Positions 33,741 to 40,756 of a DNA stretch of 64,000 bases are shown here, in pieces. This DNA comes from CAWEQO01 sp963811225 (GTDB lineage Bacteria; Chloroflexota; Anaerolineae; Anaerolineales; Anaerolineaceae): positions 744,001 through 808,000 of the forward strand of contig CAWEQO010000002.1 in assembly GCA_963811225.1 (NCBI GenBank), given 5' to 3'. The first letter of the stretch is position 1. Each line of letters opens with the position of its first letter. A program made the translations under genes and the position numbers. The notes below the pieces were generated by a model that saw only the letters and a program-made list of their open reading frames with translations, was not told the DNA's origin and did no database searches.

Positions 33741-33870
33741 AATGCCGGGCAAAATCTGGGTGGGTGATTGGCACAGCCAGGGCCAACATTGGCTGCGACC
33801 AATTTGAGGGGCCAGACCCTCGGGTGCCTTTCGGCGTATGGTGGTAACCCACGCCAATCGGCCCGGCATT
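33741..33870 (-). ncRNA. Y RNA (canonical form) upstream of rsr
   Basis: About 130 nt. The ends form a perfect 10-bp stem, AATGCCGGGC (33870-33861) with GCCCGGCATT (33750-33741). Directly above it come the 8-base strand CGATTGGC, upper stem GTGGG, then TTACC. On the other side, CCCAC, the 9-base strand CCAGATTTT and GCCCG close the structure. The asymmetric bulged helix between two stems matches the Ro60-binding region known from Y RNAs. The other three elements in this cluster show the same spacing and motifs. The apical domain holds several hairpins (GCC-GAAA-GGC, ATTGG-TCGCAG-CCAAT). Position immediately ahead of rsr follows the usual linkage of Rsr and Y RNA genes. Confidence 0.75.
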
Positions 33871-33874
33871 TTAG

Positions 33875-33963
33875 TGGGGCGGTCAGGATTCGAACCTGTA
33901 TGCCAGATAACCGTCAACCTTCGGCCCACTGATGGGCAAGCGCTGGAGACGGATTATTACCCC
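33875..33963 (-). ncRNA. tRNA-like Y RNA with permuted Ro60 stem, D-arm-less (YrlA-like 1)
   Basis: A tRNA-like 3' half is present: T arm CAGG-TTCGAAT-CCTG (33884-33898) and a short acceptor stem GGGGT/GCCCC. There is no D arm or anticodon arm. In their place is a Ro60-type stem: CCGTC, 10 bases, GCCCA, loop TCAG, TGGGC, CGAAGGTT, GACGG, TTATC. Compared with the canonical element at 33741, the lower stem is apical and closed by a tetraloop, so the stem is circularly permuted. Bacterial Y RNAs with tRNA-like modules (YrlA) are established. That this one is a YrlA relative is inference from structure and from position beside rsr. Confidence 0.7.
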
Positions 33964-33982
33964 GATATCTTCTGATTTATGA

Positions 33983-34120
33983 TAGGGCCAGTGGGAATCG
34001 GACCCACACCTACTCCTGAAAAGGGATAACCATCAACCAACGGCCCGAGACGAGCGCTTCGCTCGACGGGCAAAGAGCGGCGACGGGCGTTTTGTTGCTC
34101 TACCATTGAGCTATGGCCCT
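33983..34120 (-). ncRNA. tRNA-like Y RNA with permuted Ro60 stem and full acceptor, D and T arms (YrlA-like 2)
   Basis: The 138-nt element has a 7-bp acceptor stem AGGGCCA/TGGCCCT, a D arm GCTC-AATGGTA-GAGC and a T arm GTGGG-TCCGATT-CCCAC. The anticodon arm is replaced by about 85 nt. This insert holds CCGTC (34086-34082), 10 bases, GCCCG (34071-34067), an extra CGAGCG-AAG-CGCTCG hairpin, CGGGC (34047-34043), CGTTGGTT, GATGG (34034-34030) and TTATCC. These parts match YrlA-like 1 one for one. The lower stem covaries (GCCCG/CGGGC against GCCCA/TGGGC), and GATGG replaces GACGG by a wobble. It cannot be a decoding tRNA. Confidence 0.8.
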
Positions 34121-34126
34121 AAGAAT

Positions 34127-34186
34127 GCCCAGGCAAGTGTCGAAATGGGAACTTTTCCGGAGATAACCCATTTCTCCGGCCCGAGC
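34127..34186 (-). ncRNA. Short canonical Y RNA-like element
   Basis: Sixty nt: lower stem GCTCGGGC (34186-34179) with GCCTGGGC (34134-34127), 8 bp including two wobbles; upper stem GAAATGGG with CCCATTTC; between them CGGA and GACACTT bulges; apical loop beginning TTATCTCC. The TGGGTTATC and CTTGCC segments recur in the other Y elements of the cluster. It lies 12 bases after the tRNA-His gene and six bases before the YrlA-like acceptor stem, so it must be released by cleavage of both neighbours. Confidence 0.6.
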
Positions 34187-34198
34187 AGTTTACAGCAG

Positions 34199-34272
34199 GG
34201 AGACCAGCCGGCCACGATCCGGCAGCCTTCTCGGTCACAGCGAGACGCTCTGCCCATTGAGCTATGGCCTCC
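34199..34272 (-). tRNA. tRNA-His (GTG)
   Basis: An 8-bp acceptor stem GGAGGCCA/TGGTCTCC includes the G-1:C73 pair that identifies tRNA-His. D arm GCTC-AATGGGCA-GAGC, anticodon arm TCTCG-CTGTGAC-CGAGA (anticodon GTG) and T arm GCCGG-ATCGTGG-CCGGC. The T loop begins A54 rather than T54 and has T58 instead of A58, an unusual swap. CCA is not encoded. It is four bases downstream of tRNA-Leu. Confidence 0.85.
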
Positions 34273-34276
34273 ATCA

Positions 34277-34362
34277 TGCCGAAAGCAGGAGTTGAACCTG
34301 CAAGGGGCGCACTGCCCCACCGCATTCTGAGTGCGGAGCGTCTGCCATTCCGCCATTTCGGC
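34277..34362 (-). tRNA. tRNA-Leu (CAG)
   Basis: 86 nt. Acceptor GCCGAAA/TTTCGGC with discriminator A, class II long variable arm (GGGGC/GCCCC region), anticodon arm CCGCA-CTCAGAA-TGCGG giving anticodon CAG, T arm GCAGG-TTCAACT-CCTGC. CCA is not encoded. First RNA gene after the HNH nuclease gene. Confidence 0.92.
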
Positions 34363-34368
34363 AAAGTT

Positions 34369-34410
34369 GCCAACGGGATGGCCACGTGGCCGGAGCGCCA
34401 TCCCGTTGGC
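34369..34410 (-). other. Strong hairpin between HNH gene and tRNA-Leu
   Basis: Perfect 14-base arms GCCAACGGGATGGC / GCCATCCCGTTGGC around 14 bases end seven bases before the tRNA-Leu 5' end. It may end the HNH message or mark a processing point. Confidence 0.55.
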
Positions 34411-34484
34411 TGGGTAGTGGGGAGCGTTGTCCCCTCAGACAAAACAGTGATTCCTCCGCGCGCTCCCCCCTTTGGAAAACCAAT

Positions 34485-34952
34485 TTATTCCGCTCGTAGA
34501 TGCACCCTGGGGGTGAACGGCTCGAACCGGAGCGGCATATGCGCCTCTTCAGGCGTGCGGTTGGCCTTTTTCTCGTTGCAGCGCCGGCAGGCGTTCACCA
34601 GGTTATCCCAGGTGGACGGACCGTTCAGCGAGCGCGGAATAATGTGATCCATGCTGGCTTCGCTGCAAGCAACGCTGCGACCGCAGTAGGCGCACACACC
34701 GCGGTCGCGGCGGTAGATGCCGGCCTTCGTCGGCATCGGCACATGCGGGACAAATGCTATGTCGACGCTGAAGATAATCTCCGTCGGCACCAGCATGACC
34801 GTGCTCGGGCTGTGGACCTCGAAGAGATCTGCGTCGGGCGGAATGATGGCGCTTGCGTGGCCCATCAGGGCGACCGCGCGCGGCAGCGGGATCTGGCGAT
34901 GGATCACGATCTTGTTCGTAAAGTATGTGGTGGCGGTAATGGTTGTGATCAC
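34485..34952 (-). CDS. HNH endonuclease
   Basis: The 155-residue product has a C-terminal HNH fold: CAYCGRSVACSEASMDHIIP and RSLNGPSTWDNLVNACRRCN, with two CxxC zinc pairs and the MDHIIP / N / H core of His-Asn nucleases. The N-terminal 85 residues are beta-rich and unrecognised. GTG at 34952 with AAAGGAGG nine bases upstream is the start. It is the first protein gene of the minus-strand unit that carries tRNA-Leu, tRNA-His, four Y-like RNAs and rsr. The nuclease may be a DNA enzyme that travels with the locus or an RNA-processing partner of it; the sequence does not decide. Confidence 0.82.
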   Translation of the reverse strand: MITTITATTYFTNKIVIHRQIPLPRAVALMGHASAIIPPDADLFEVHSPSTVMLVPTEIIFSVDIAFVPHVPMPTKAGIYRRDRGVCAYCGRSVACSEASMDHIIPRSLNGPSTWDNLVNACRRCNEKKANRTPEEAHMPLRFEPFTPRVHLRAE

Positions 34953-35114
34953 CTTAATGGACCTCCTTTCAAAAGATTCTTTCTGATGCAGCGGAGCAGG
35001 CAGCAGTATCCTTCTCGCGGTGCTCTCGGGTAAAACACCACTGCCTGCACTGTACCCTTGTTTCTTGCGTTTCCAGGTGTTGCGTCACCTGGTGTTTCGG
35101 TTGTTAAGGTTCCA

Positions 35115-35182
35115 ACAAAAAAGGCGCTTGGTTGTCCATTGCGCCCTGGAGAAAGAAAAACGCGAAGGGTTCATCCTTCGCG
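35115..35182 (-). terminator. Tandem terminators of the leader RNA upstream of the HNH gene
   Basis: On the minus strand CGCGAAGG-ATGAAC-CCTTCGCG followed by TTTTTCTTTC (35182-35151) is succeeded by GGCGC...GCGCC then TTTTTTG (35145-35115). Confidence 0.65.
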
Positions 35183-35358
35183 CCTCTTCAGTAGATGGAT
35201 CCGGTCAGGGATTTAATCCCATCTACCTCCGGGCGCGGATACATTCGCCTGAGACAGGGCGGTCATCGCTGGCAGCCCTAAACCCAGATCGAGCGGTTTG
35301 CGGCCACAATTGAACCGCGGCGTTGTATGCGAAGCGTTGATTAATCCGTTTCTAATCA
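35151..35358 (-). ncRNA. Leader or free-standing RNA upstream of the HNH-tRNA-Y-Ro60 unit
   Basis: A strong promoter (35394-35366) fires into about 200 nt of gene-free sequence that ends at tandem terminators. Predicted hairpins: GATTA/TAATC at the 5' end, GCGGTT/AACCGC (35318-35293), GGGC/GCCC (35278-35257) and GTAGATGG/CCATCTAC (35226-35191). Readthrough would continue into the HNH gene. It may be an attenuating leader or an independent small RNA; I recognise no family. Between the terminators and the HNH gene, 34953-35114 contains only an 8-bp GCAGGCAG/CTGCCTGC stem and a CCAGGTG/CACCTGG hairpin. Confidence 0.5.
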
Positions 35359-35363
35359 TGGTT

Positions 35364-35415
35364 CAATTTTATAAAATTATAAAGTAATTGTCAAGAGGCA
35401 ATTTTATAAAATTAT
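35364..35415 (-). promoter_or_regulatory. Promoter and direct-repeat operators between leader RNA and HTH gene
   Basis: Minus-strand TTGACA (35394-35389), 17 bases, TAAAAT (35371-35366). The 17-base sequence CAATTTTATAAAATTAT occurs exactly twice, at 35364-35380 and 35399-35415, 35 bases apart. One covers the -10 box and the other lies just upstream of the -35. Each contains the palindrome ATTTTATAAAAT. Probable binding sites for the divergently encoded HTH protein. Confidence 0.65.
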
Positions 35416-35513
35416 GAAATTCCTTGCAAATTGGGGTTTGGAAAGGTAAAATAAGGGCAGGATTAACCATTCCTATTTCTCGGATGGCTTTTGAACACAT
35501 GCAGAGGTGTACA

Positions 35514-36149
35514 ATGGTTCGGATCAGCACAACGGCAGAAATGGAAATCAAGACGCTACTGGTCAACTGGTGGACGTCGGTCAACACGCAGCTGATTGCG
35601 GCGACCGGCTCGGCCGTGCAGATCGGTGAGGCGCCGATGGACCTGCTGTTGGCGTCCGAGATCGGGCAGCGCCTGACCAGGATTGCCGAAGTCGCCGAAG
35701 CGGTCGCCGCCGCCGAAGAAAAGCAGGAAGCGTACACCTGGTCCGAGGAACGCGCCGCACAGACCTTGGAAGACTGTGAGGTCGTCGAGACCTGGCTGAA
35801 CCAGGGTTCCGTTTTCAATAAGACCCCAGACGCGTTTTGGGTCAGCCCGGTGGGCTATATGATCCTACGCGCCAAAGTTTGGGCGAACCAGGATCATTTG
35901 ATTACACTGAGCACAGCCGCGGATATCAGCGGTATGTCGCTCAGTGTTTTATCTCAGCGGATGACGCGTGGCCAGCTTCCCGGTTACCGTGACCCCAGCA
36001 TCAAAAATCCCAAGCATGGTCGTAGGGTGCGCCTGTCAGACCTGCACGCGCTGATCGATGACACTTCGGAGTGCATCCCGTTTTCCACCGGCTACTTGAT
36101 GTCGCAATCCCGACAACTATCAGCCCCATCCCCTTCTCGATCGACATAA
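35514..36149 (+). CDS. HTH (MerR/excisionase-like) DNA-binding protein, divergent from the Ro60 locus
   Basis: The 211-residue product has an N-terminal alpha-helical region with an Ala/Glu-rich coiled coil (RIAEVAEAVAAAEEKQEAYT). The C-terminal domain reads ITLSTAADISGMSLSVLSQR and later RGQLPGYRDPSIKNPKHGRR, VRLSDLHALI, the winged-helix pattern of MerR/HTH_17 proteins. ATG at 35514 has AGAGGTG at the right distance; the frame is open to 35424. It is divergent from the HNH-tRNA-Y-Ro60 unit, and two identical operator-like repeats lie between. It is therefore the likely local regulator (inference). Confidence 0.65.
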   Translation: MVRISTTAEMEIKTLLVNWWTSVNTQLIAATGSAVQIGEAPMDLLLASEIGQRLTRIAEVAEAVAAAEEKQEAYTWSEERAAQTLEDCEVVETWLNQGSVFNKTPDAFWVSPVGYMILRAKVWANQDHLITLSTAADISGMSLSVLSQRMTRGQLPGYRDPSIKNPKHGRRVRLSDLHALIDDTSECIPFSTGYLMSQSRQLSAPSPSRST

Positions 36150-36194
36150 GAAAATTTCCCCCTTCTCTTAACCAGGCACAATATAAGGGCCGCA

Positions 36195-38831
36195 ATGCCT
36201 GAACCCCTTCTCCTCACCAAGCTTTATGTTCCCCCATCTCGGCCTAACATTGTCCTCCGTCCACGTCTTGTCGAGCGGCTGAACGAGGGCCTCGCTTTGG
36301 GGTGCAAACTGACCCTCATCTCAGCCCCTGCAGGGTTTGGGAAGACTACGCTGGTCAGCGAATGGCTTGCGGGCCACGGGCAGCGGATCGCATGGCTGTC
36401 ACTTGACGCAGGGGATAACGACTCCACTCGCTTTCTGGCGTACCTCATCGCTGCGCTGCAGTCGATTGCGCCGGAGATTGGAGCAGGGGCATTGGTTGTG
36501 CTCCAGTCACCGCAGCCACCCTCCGCCGAATCGATTTTGACAACCCTGCTCAACGAAATCAGCGCCCTTTCGGACAGCTTCATTCTGGTGCTGGATGATT
36601 ACCATATGATTGATTCCAAACCAGTAGATCGAGCTCTGACATTCCTCATCGAACACCAGCCGCCGCAGATGCACCTGGTCATTGCCACCCGAGAGGACCC
36701 ACCCTTACCTCTGGCCCGCTTGCGCGTGCGCGGCCAACTGATCGAACTGCGTGCCGCCGACTTGCGCTTCATCCCTGCCGAAGCCGCCGAGTTTCTCAAT
36801 CGGGTGATGGGGCTGAATCTCTCGGAAGGAGATGTTTCCGCTCTGGAGGCTCGCACCGAAGGCTGGATCGCCGGGCTGCAGTTGGCCGCTATTTCCTTGC
36901 AGGGACATTCAGACGCCGCCGGTTTCATTCAATCCTTCACTGGCAGTCACCATTTCGTGCTGGACTATTTGATGGAAGAAGTCTTGCAGCAGCAGCCCGA
37001 AAACATCCAGGTTTTTCTGCTGCGCACATCCATCCTCGAGCGCCTGTGCGGTCCGCTGTGCGCGGCTGTGTTAGGGGTTCCTTCCGCTTCCGGGCAGGAA
37101 ACCCTGGAATATCTCGAGCGCGCCAACCTGTTCACCGTACCGCTGGATGGCGAGCGGCGCTGGTACCGCTATCACCATCTCTTTGGCAATTTATTGCAAC
37201 AGCGCCTGGGGGAGAAATTGGCGCCTGAAGAAGTCGCAGAACTGCACATCCACGCCAGCCAATGGTATGAGAAAAATAATTTGGCACTGCAAGCGTTCCA
37301 ACATGCGACTGCAGCGAATGATGTTGAGCGCGCCGAGCGCCTGATGCAAAGCAAGGGAATGCCCCTGCACTTTCGTGGTGTTGCCACAGCCGTCTTGGAC
37401 TGGCTGGCCTCACTCCCCACAGCAGCGCTGAACGCCAGGCCCCTGTTATGGGTCAGATCAGGCACGCTGGCGCTAATGGCCGGGCAGACAACCGGCGTGG
37501 AAGAAAAGCTGCAAGCGGCTGAAAAGGCATTGCAAAACATGGAACCGGATGACGGAATGCGAGACTTGATTGGGCAAATTGCCTGTGCCCGAGCCACGCT
37601 GGCGCTCACCCGCTACGAACCGGAAGTCATGCTCATCCAGGCGCGCCGCGCCCTGGAGTATCTCAGCCCCGAGAATCTGACGTACCGCTTTACAGCGAAC
37701 TGGGCGATAACGTCTGCCAGCCTCCTTCAAGGAGACCGGGCCACAGCCGCCCAGGCCTGCCTGGAAGGCATCTCCATCAGCCAGAAATCGGGGGACGTTT
37801 TTTCAATCATTCTGGCTGCCACGAACCTGGGCAGGGTGCAGGAATTAGAAAACCAGCTTTTCCAGGCGGCTGAGACTTACCAGCGGGTGCTGCAAATATC
37901 TGGCGATCATCCTCATCCGAATGCCGGAGAAGTCCATCTGGGCCTTGCGCATATCTATTACCAGTGGAACGATTTGGATACAGCCGAACAGCACGGCCTG
38001 CAAAGCCTGCAGCTGACCCGGCAGTTTGATCGTACGGTCGACCGTTTCATCCTGAGCGAAGTATTCCTGGCTCAGTTGAAACTGGCGCAGGGCGAAGTGA
38101 ACGAAGCGGAGTTGATGTTGGCGCAGACGGAGCAAACGGCCCGCCAGAAAAACTTCCTGCTGCGCATGCCGGATATTGCCGCCGCAAAAGTGATCGTCTT
38201 GCTGCGACAAGGACAGTTGGCTGCTGCCGACCAACTGGCCCGCCGGTTCGATCTGCCTATCAGCCAGGCGCGGGTGCTCATCGCCCAAGAGAATTTCCCG
38301 GCAGCGCTGGATCTTCTGGGGGAATATCGCCGGCAGATGGAAGCGCGTGGTTGGGCCGATGAGCGTCTCCGGGCGATGGTGTTACAGGCTTCTGTGCTTC
38401 ATCTGGACGGTAAAGACGCCACAGCCGTGCAGGCGCTGAACGAGGCCTTTGCAGTGGCCGAGCCCGGCGGTTTCATTCGCCTGTTTGTGGATGAAGCCGG
38501 GCCAATGAAAGAACTTTTATCCCAAGCCTTCGTGCAAGCCATCCAGCCGGAGTATGTCGGTAAGTTGATAGCAGCTTTTGAAACACCCGCAAATGACCAG
38601 CCGTCCGACCGCACTGTTTCCAGCCCCTCGCTGATGGTTGAGCCACTGAGCCAGCGTGAATTGGAAGTGCTGCGCCTGATTGCCGAGGGCCTTTCCAACC
38701 AGGAGATCGGGGAGCGGCTTTTCCTGGCCCTGGATACGGTCAAAGGCCATAACCGTCGAATTTTCGACAAACTGCAAGTACAGCGGCGTACGGAAGCCAT
38801 CGCCCGCGCCCGAGCGTTGGGCTTGTTATAA
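36195..38831 (+). CDS. Large ATP-binding LuxR regulator (MalT-like, LAL/STAND family)
   Basis: The 878-residue product starts PLLLTKLYVPPSRPNIVLRP, typical of MalT-like regulators. Walker A is LTLISAPAGFGKTTLVSEW and Walker B is FILVLDDYHMI. A long TPR-like helical region spans about residues 400-780, and a LuxR helix-turn-helix closes the protein (SQRELEVLRLIAEGLSNQEI). Such proteins bind an inducer and ATP, oligomerise and activate transcription. It precedes a small protein gene and two DUF4386 membrane protein genes, an arrangement seen repeatedly in Chloroflexota, so these are its probable targets. Confidence 0.9.
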   Translation: MPEPLLLTKLYVPPSRPNIVLRPRLVERLNEGLALGCKLTLISAPAGFGKTTLVSEWLAGHGQRIAWLSLDAGDNDSTRFLAYLIAALQSIAPEIGAGALVVLQSPQPPSAESILTTLLNEISALSDSFILVLDDYHMIDSKPVDRALTFLIEHQPPQMHLVIATREDPPLPLARLRVRGQLIELRAADLRFIPAEAAEFLNRVMGLNLSEGDVSALEARTEGWIAGLQLAAISLQGHSDAAGFIQSFTGSHHFVLDYLMEEVLQQQPENIQVFLLRTSILERLCGPLCAAVLGVPSASGQETLEYLERANLFTVPLDGERRWYRYHHLFGNLLQQRLGEKLAPEEVAELHIHASQWYEKNNLALQAFQHATAANDVERAERLMQSKGMPLHFRGVATAVLDWLASLPTAALNARPLLWVRSGTLALMAGQTTGVEEKLQAAEKALQNMEPDDGMRDLIGQIACARATLALTRYEPEVMLIQARRALEYLSPENLTYRFTANWAITSASLLQGDRATAAQACLEGISISQKSGDVFSIILAATNLGRVQELENQLFQAAETYQRVLQISGDHPHPNAGEVHLGLAHIYYQWNDLDTAEQHGLQSLQLTRQFDRTVDRFILSEVFLAQLKLAQGEVNEAELMLAQTEQTARQKNFLLRMPDIAAAKVIVLLRQGQLAAADQLARRFDLPISQARVLIAQENFPAALDLLGEYRRQMEARGWADERLRAMVLQASVLHLDGKDATAVQALNEAFAVAEPGGFIRLFVDEAGPMKELLSQAFVQAIQPEYVGKLIAAFETPANDQPSDRTVSSPSLMVEPLSQRELEVLRLIAEGLSNQEIGERLFLALDTVKGHNRRIFDKLQVQRRTEAIARARALGLL

Positions 38832-38891
38832 GCGCCAACCCCTCCTAAATTTCCCTGTAAGCACGCAAAACAACACTCTGACCCACACCAA

Positions 38892-38910
38892 AGTGTCTAT
38901 CGGTGACACT
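38892..38910 (+). promoter_or_regulatory. Inverted repeat ahead of the DUF4386 cluster
   Basis: AGTGTC-TATCGGT-GACACT lies between the LuxR gene and the next gene, within a possible promoter region. Candidate binding site for the MalT-like regulator. Confidence 0.35.
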
Positions 38911-38985
38911 CTGGCGCAGGTATAGTATCTGTACACCAGGTAGATGCCGCCGACGGTAAAAACCGGCCACAACAGGTACTCGATG

Positions 38986-39267
38986 ATGTCAAACGAACTC
39001 CAACCAAAACCGACCCCAAGCCAAGCCACAATCTATCAGATCAGGATCAAGGGCCATCTGGACAGCCAATGGACAAACTGGTTTGAAGGCCTGACCATCA
39101 TGCTGGAAGAGGACGGAGACACCCTCTTAACCGGTCCGGTGATCGATCAGGCCGCGCTGCACGGTTTGCTCAAAAGGGTGCGTGATTTGGGCATGCCCCT
39201 GGTCTCGGTCGTACCAATCCAGTCGAATGGAAAGAATCAACCTCACTCAAAAAAGGAGAAAAAATGA
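38986..39267 (+). CDS. Conserved small protein linked to LuxR/DUF4386 genes
   Basis: The 93-residue product reads QIRIKGHLDSQWTNWFEGLT, IMLEEDGDTLLTGPVIDQAA, LHGLLKRVRDLGMPLVSV. It is acidic and soluble, without a signal peptide or membrane segment. I know proteins of this pattern as neighbours of MalT-like regulators and DUF4386 proteins, without an assigned role. The start is ATG 38986 or 38983; the frame is open to 38944. Its stop overlaps the next ATG (ATGA), so the DUF4386 gene is translationally coupled. Confidence 0.7.
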   Translation: MSNELQPKPTPSQATIYQIRIKGHLDSQWTNWFEGLTIMLEEDGDTLLTGPVIDQAALHGLLKRVRDLGMPLVSVVPIQSNGKNQPHSKKEKK

Positions 39268-40016
39268 AGTTCACGTATGGAAATTCAGAAGGTACAGGCA
39301 GAACAAACACAGCCATTGTCGGCATTTTGTTTATCATCGGCTCGGTGACCGGGATCATCGCTGCCCTGCTGAACAGCCCCATCTTGGATGCCCCGGACTA
39401 CCTGAGCGGAATTGCCGCCAGTGAAGGCGCCATCCTCAGCAGTGCTTTTTTCATATTCCTGATGGCCATTGCCTGCGCCGGGATCGGCCTGACGCTGTAT
39501 CCCATCTTGCGCCAATACAGTCATGGGCTGGCAATCGGCGTGGTCGGTTTTCGACTGCTCGAAGGCATGGCCGATATGTTAGGCGGCCTCAGCTTGATTG
39601 CCCTGCTCGCCTTGAGCCGTGAATTTGTGACCGCCGGGGCCTCGGATGCCGTTTCCTTCCAGACCACCGGCGCCGTCATCCAAGCGTCGAGCGCCTGGAT
39701 CAATAATGGCGTCGTGCTGGTCTTTTGGTGCATTAGCGCATTCATGTACTACGGCATCTTTTACCGCTACCAGTTGGTCCCGCGCTGGATCTCTGTTTGG
39801 GGCTTGATCGGTATCACGTTGACAATCGTCGCGAGTGTGCTGGTTATGTTGGGCGTCATCCCAGGTTTCGGGACGATCCAGATGATCGCCAACCTGCCGA
39901 TCTTACTGCAAGAATTTGTATTTGCCCTTTGGCTGATCGCCAAAGGGATCCATTCGCCGGCGATTGCTGCCCTGCCTGCAAAGCCGGTGACCATTCAGGC
40001 TTCGTTTGGCAAGTAA
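39264..40016 (+). CDS. DUF4386 membrane protein (first copy)
   Basis: The 250-residue product has six to seven membrane segments. The DUF4386 pattern is visible: ILFIIGSVTGIIAALLNSPI, a central AIGVVGFRLLEGMADMLGGL and a terminal PILLQEFVFALWLIAKG. No function is established for the family. AAAAAAGGAG precedes the ATG. It overlaps the small protein gene and is followed 15 bases later by a paralogue, so the two may form a complex. Confidence 0.8.
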   Translation: MKFTYGNSEGTGRTNTAIVGILFIIGSVTGIIAALLNSPILDAPDYLSGIAASEGAILSSAFFIFLMAIACAGIGLTLYPILRQYSHGLAIGVVGFRLLEGMADMLGGLSLIALLALSREFVTAGASDAVSFQTTGAVIQASSAWINNGVVLVFWCISAFMYYGIFYRYQLVPRWISVWGLIGITLTIVASVLVMLGVIPGFGTIQMIANLPILLQEFVFALWLIAKGIHSPAIAALPAKPVTIQASFGK

Positions 40017-40031
40017 AAAAGGAGATAAAAA

Positions 40032-40748
40032 ATGAATTCAAATCGAAAGATTGCCGTGCTTACAGGCGTCCTATTCATCATTGCCACCGCCGTAGTTTTC
40101 GTGGCGAATGCGTTCACACCGGATCTGACGAGTATGGACTACCTCACTCAGCTCTCCGCACATCCAAACCAGTTCGCCGCAGGCGCGCTCTTTTACCTCG
40201 TAAGTGCTTTTGCAAGCGGCGGCATCGCCATCGCAATGTATCCGGTCATGAAGGGGGCGAATGCAGGCCTGGCCCTTGGGTCGGTTGTCTTCAGGGCTCT
40301 AGAGGCGGCATTTTACATGGTCGGGGTCGTGTGCCTGCTGGCCCTGCTGACACTCAGTCAGCAGTTCACAACCGCGGGCGCTGCCGATCGCCCGTTGCTG
40401 CAGGCTCTTGGCAATTTGTTGGTGAGCTTTCGCGACCAGGCCGCGCTGGTCGCGGTATTTGCCTTCTGCCTGGGCGCATTTCTATACTACGCCCTGTTCT
40501 TCCAATCTCGGCTCATTCCTCGCTGGCTGTCGGGCTTCGGTATCGTCGCGATCCTCCTGATGCTGACAGCTTGCGTGCTGTCCTTGTTCAGCGGTAACCG
40601 GATTACCAGCTACATTCCCCTGGCTGCTCCGATTGCTCTTCAGGAAATGGTCTTGGCGGTTTGGCTGATCGTGAAAGGATTCAGCCCGTCTGGCAGCGTT
40701 TCAAAATCACTAAAGATAGAAACCAACGAACTGTTGCGCGCATCATAA
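40032..40748 (+). CDS. DUF4386 membrane protein (second copy)
   Basis: The 238-residue paralogue of the preceding protein has LTGVLFIIATAVVFVANAFT, LGSVVFRALEAAFYMVGVVC and APIALQEMVLAVWLIVKGFS. AAAAAGGAG precedes the ATG. A 13-bp hairpin ends the operon. Function unknown; membrane location is clear from the hydropathy of at least six segments. Confidence 0.8.
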   Translation: MNSNRKIAVLTGVLFIIATAVVFVANAFTPDLTSMDYLTQLSAHPNQFAAGALFYLVSAFASGGIAIAMYPVMKGANAGLALGSVVFRALEAAFYMVGVVCLLALLTLSQQFTTAGAADRPLLQALGNLLVSFRDQAALVAVFAFCLGAFLYYALFFQSRLIPRWLSGFGIVAILLMLTACVLSLFSGNRITSYIPLAAPIALQEMVLAVWLIVKGFSPSGSVSKSLKIETNELLRAS

Positions 40749-40756
40749 GCACGGTC

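Noticed and set aside
33741..33852. N-terminal extension of the Ro60 protein read from 33852
   Set aside because: The extension translates the Y RNA and hairpin region. The ATG at 33663 has an excellent ribosome site and gives a normal Ro60 N-terminus.
33983..34120. A decoding tRNA with a large intron
   Set aside because: No 5-bp anticodon stem with a 7-base loop can be formed from the flanks of the insert, and the insert carries the same Ro60-type stem as the neighbouring elements.
34106..34647. Protein-coding frames over the tRNA/Y RNA cluster on both strands
   Set aside because: They are chance open frames over RNA genes with no ribosome sites and no coding character.
35364..35415. Phage or plasmid attachment site at the tRNA cluster
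   Set aside because: The 17-base direct repeat is 35 bases apart and overlaps promoter elements, with no integrase gene in the window; operators are the simpler reading.
35514..36149. Excisionase of an integrated element
   Set aside because: The HTH resembles excisionase-type domains, but no integrase, att repeat or phage gene is present; a local regulator fits better.
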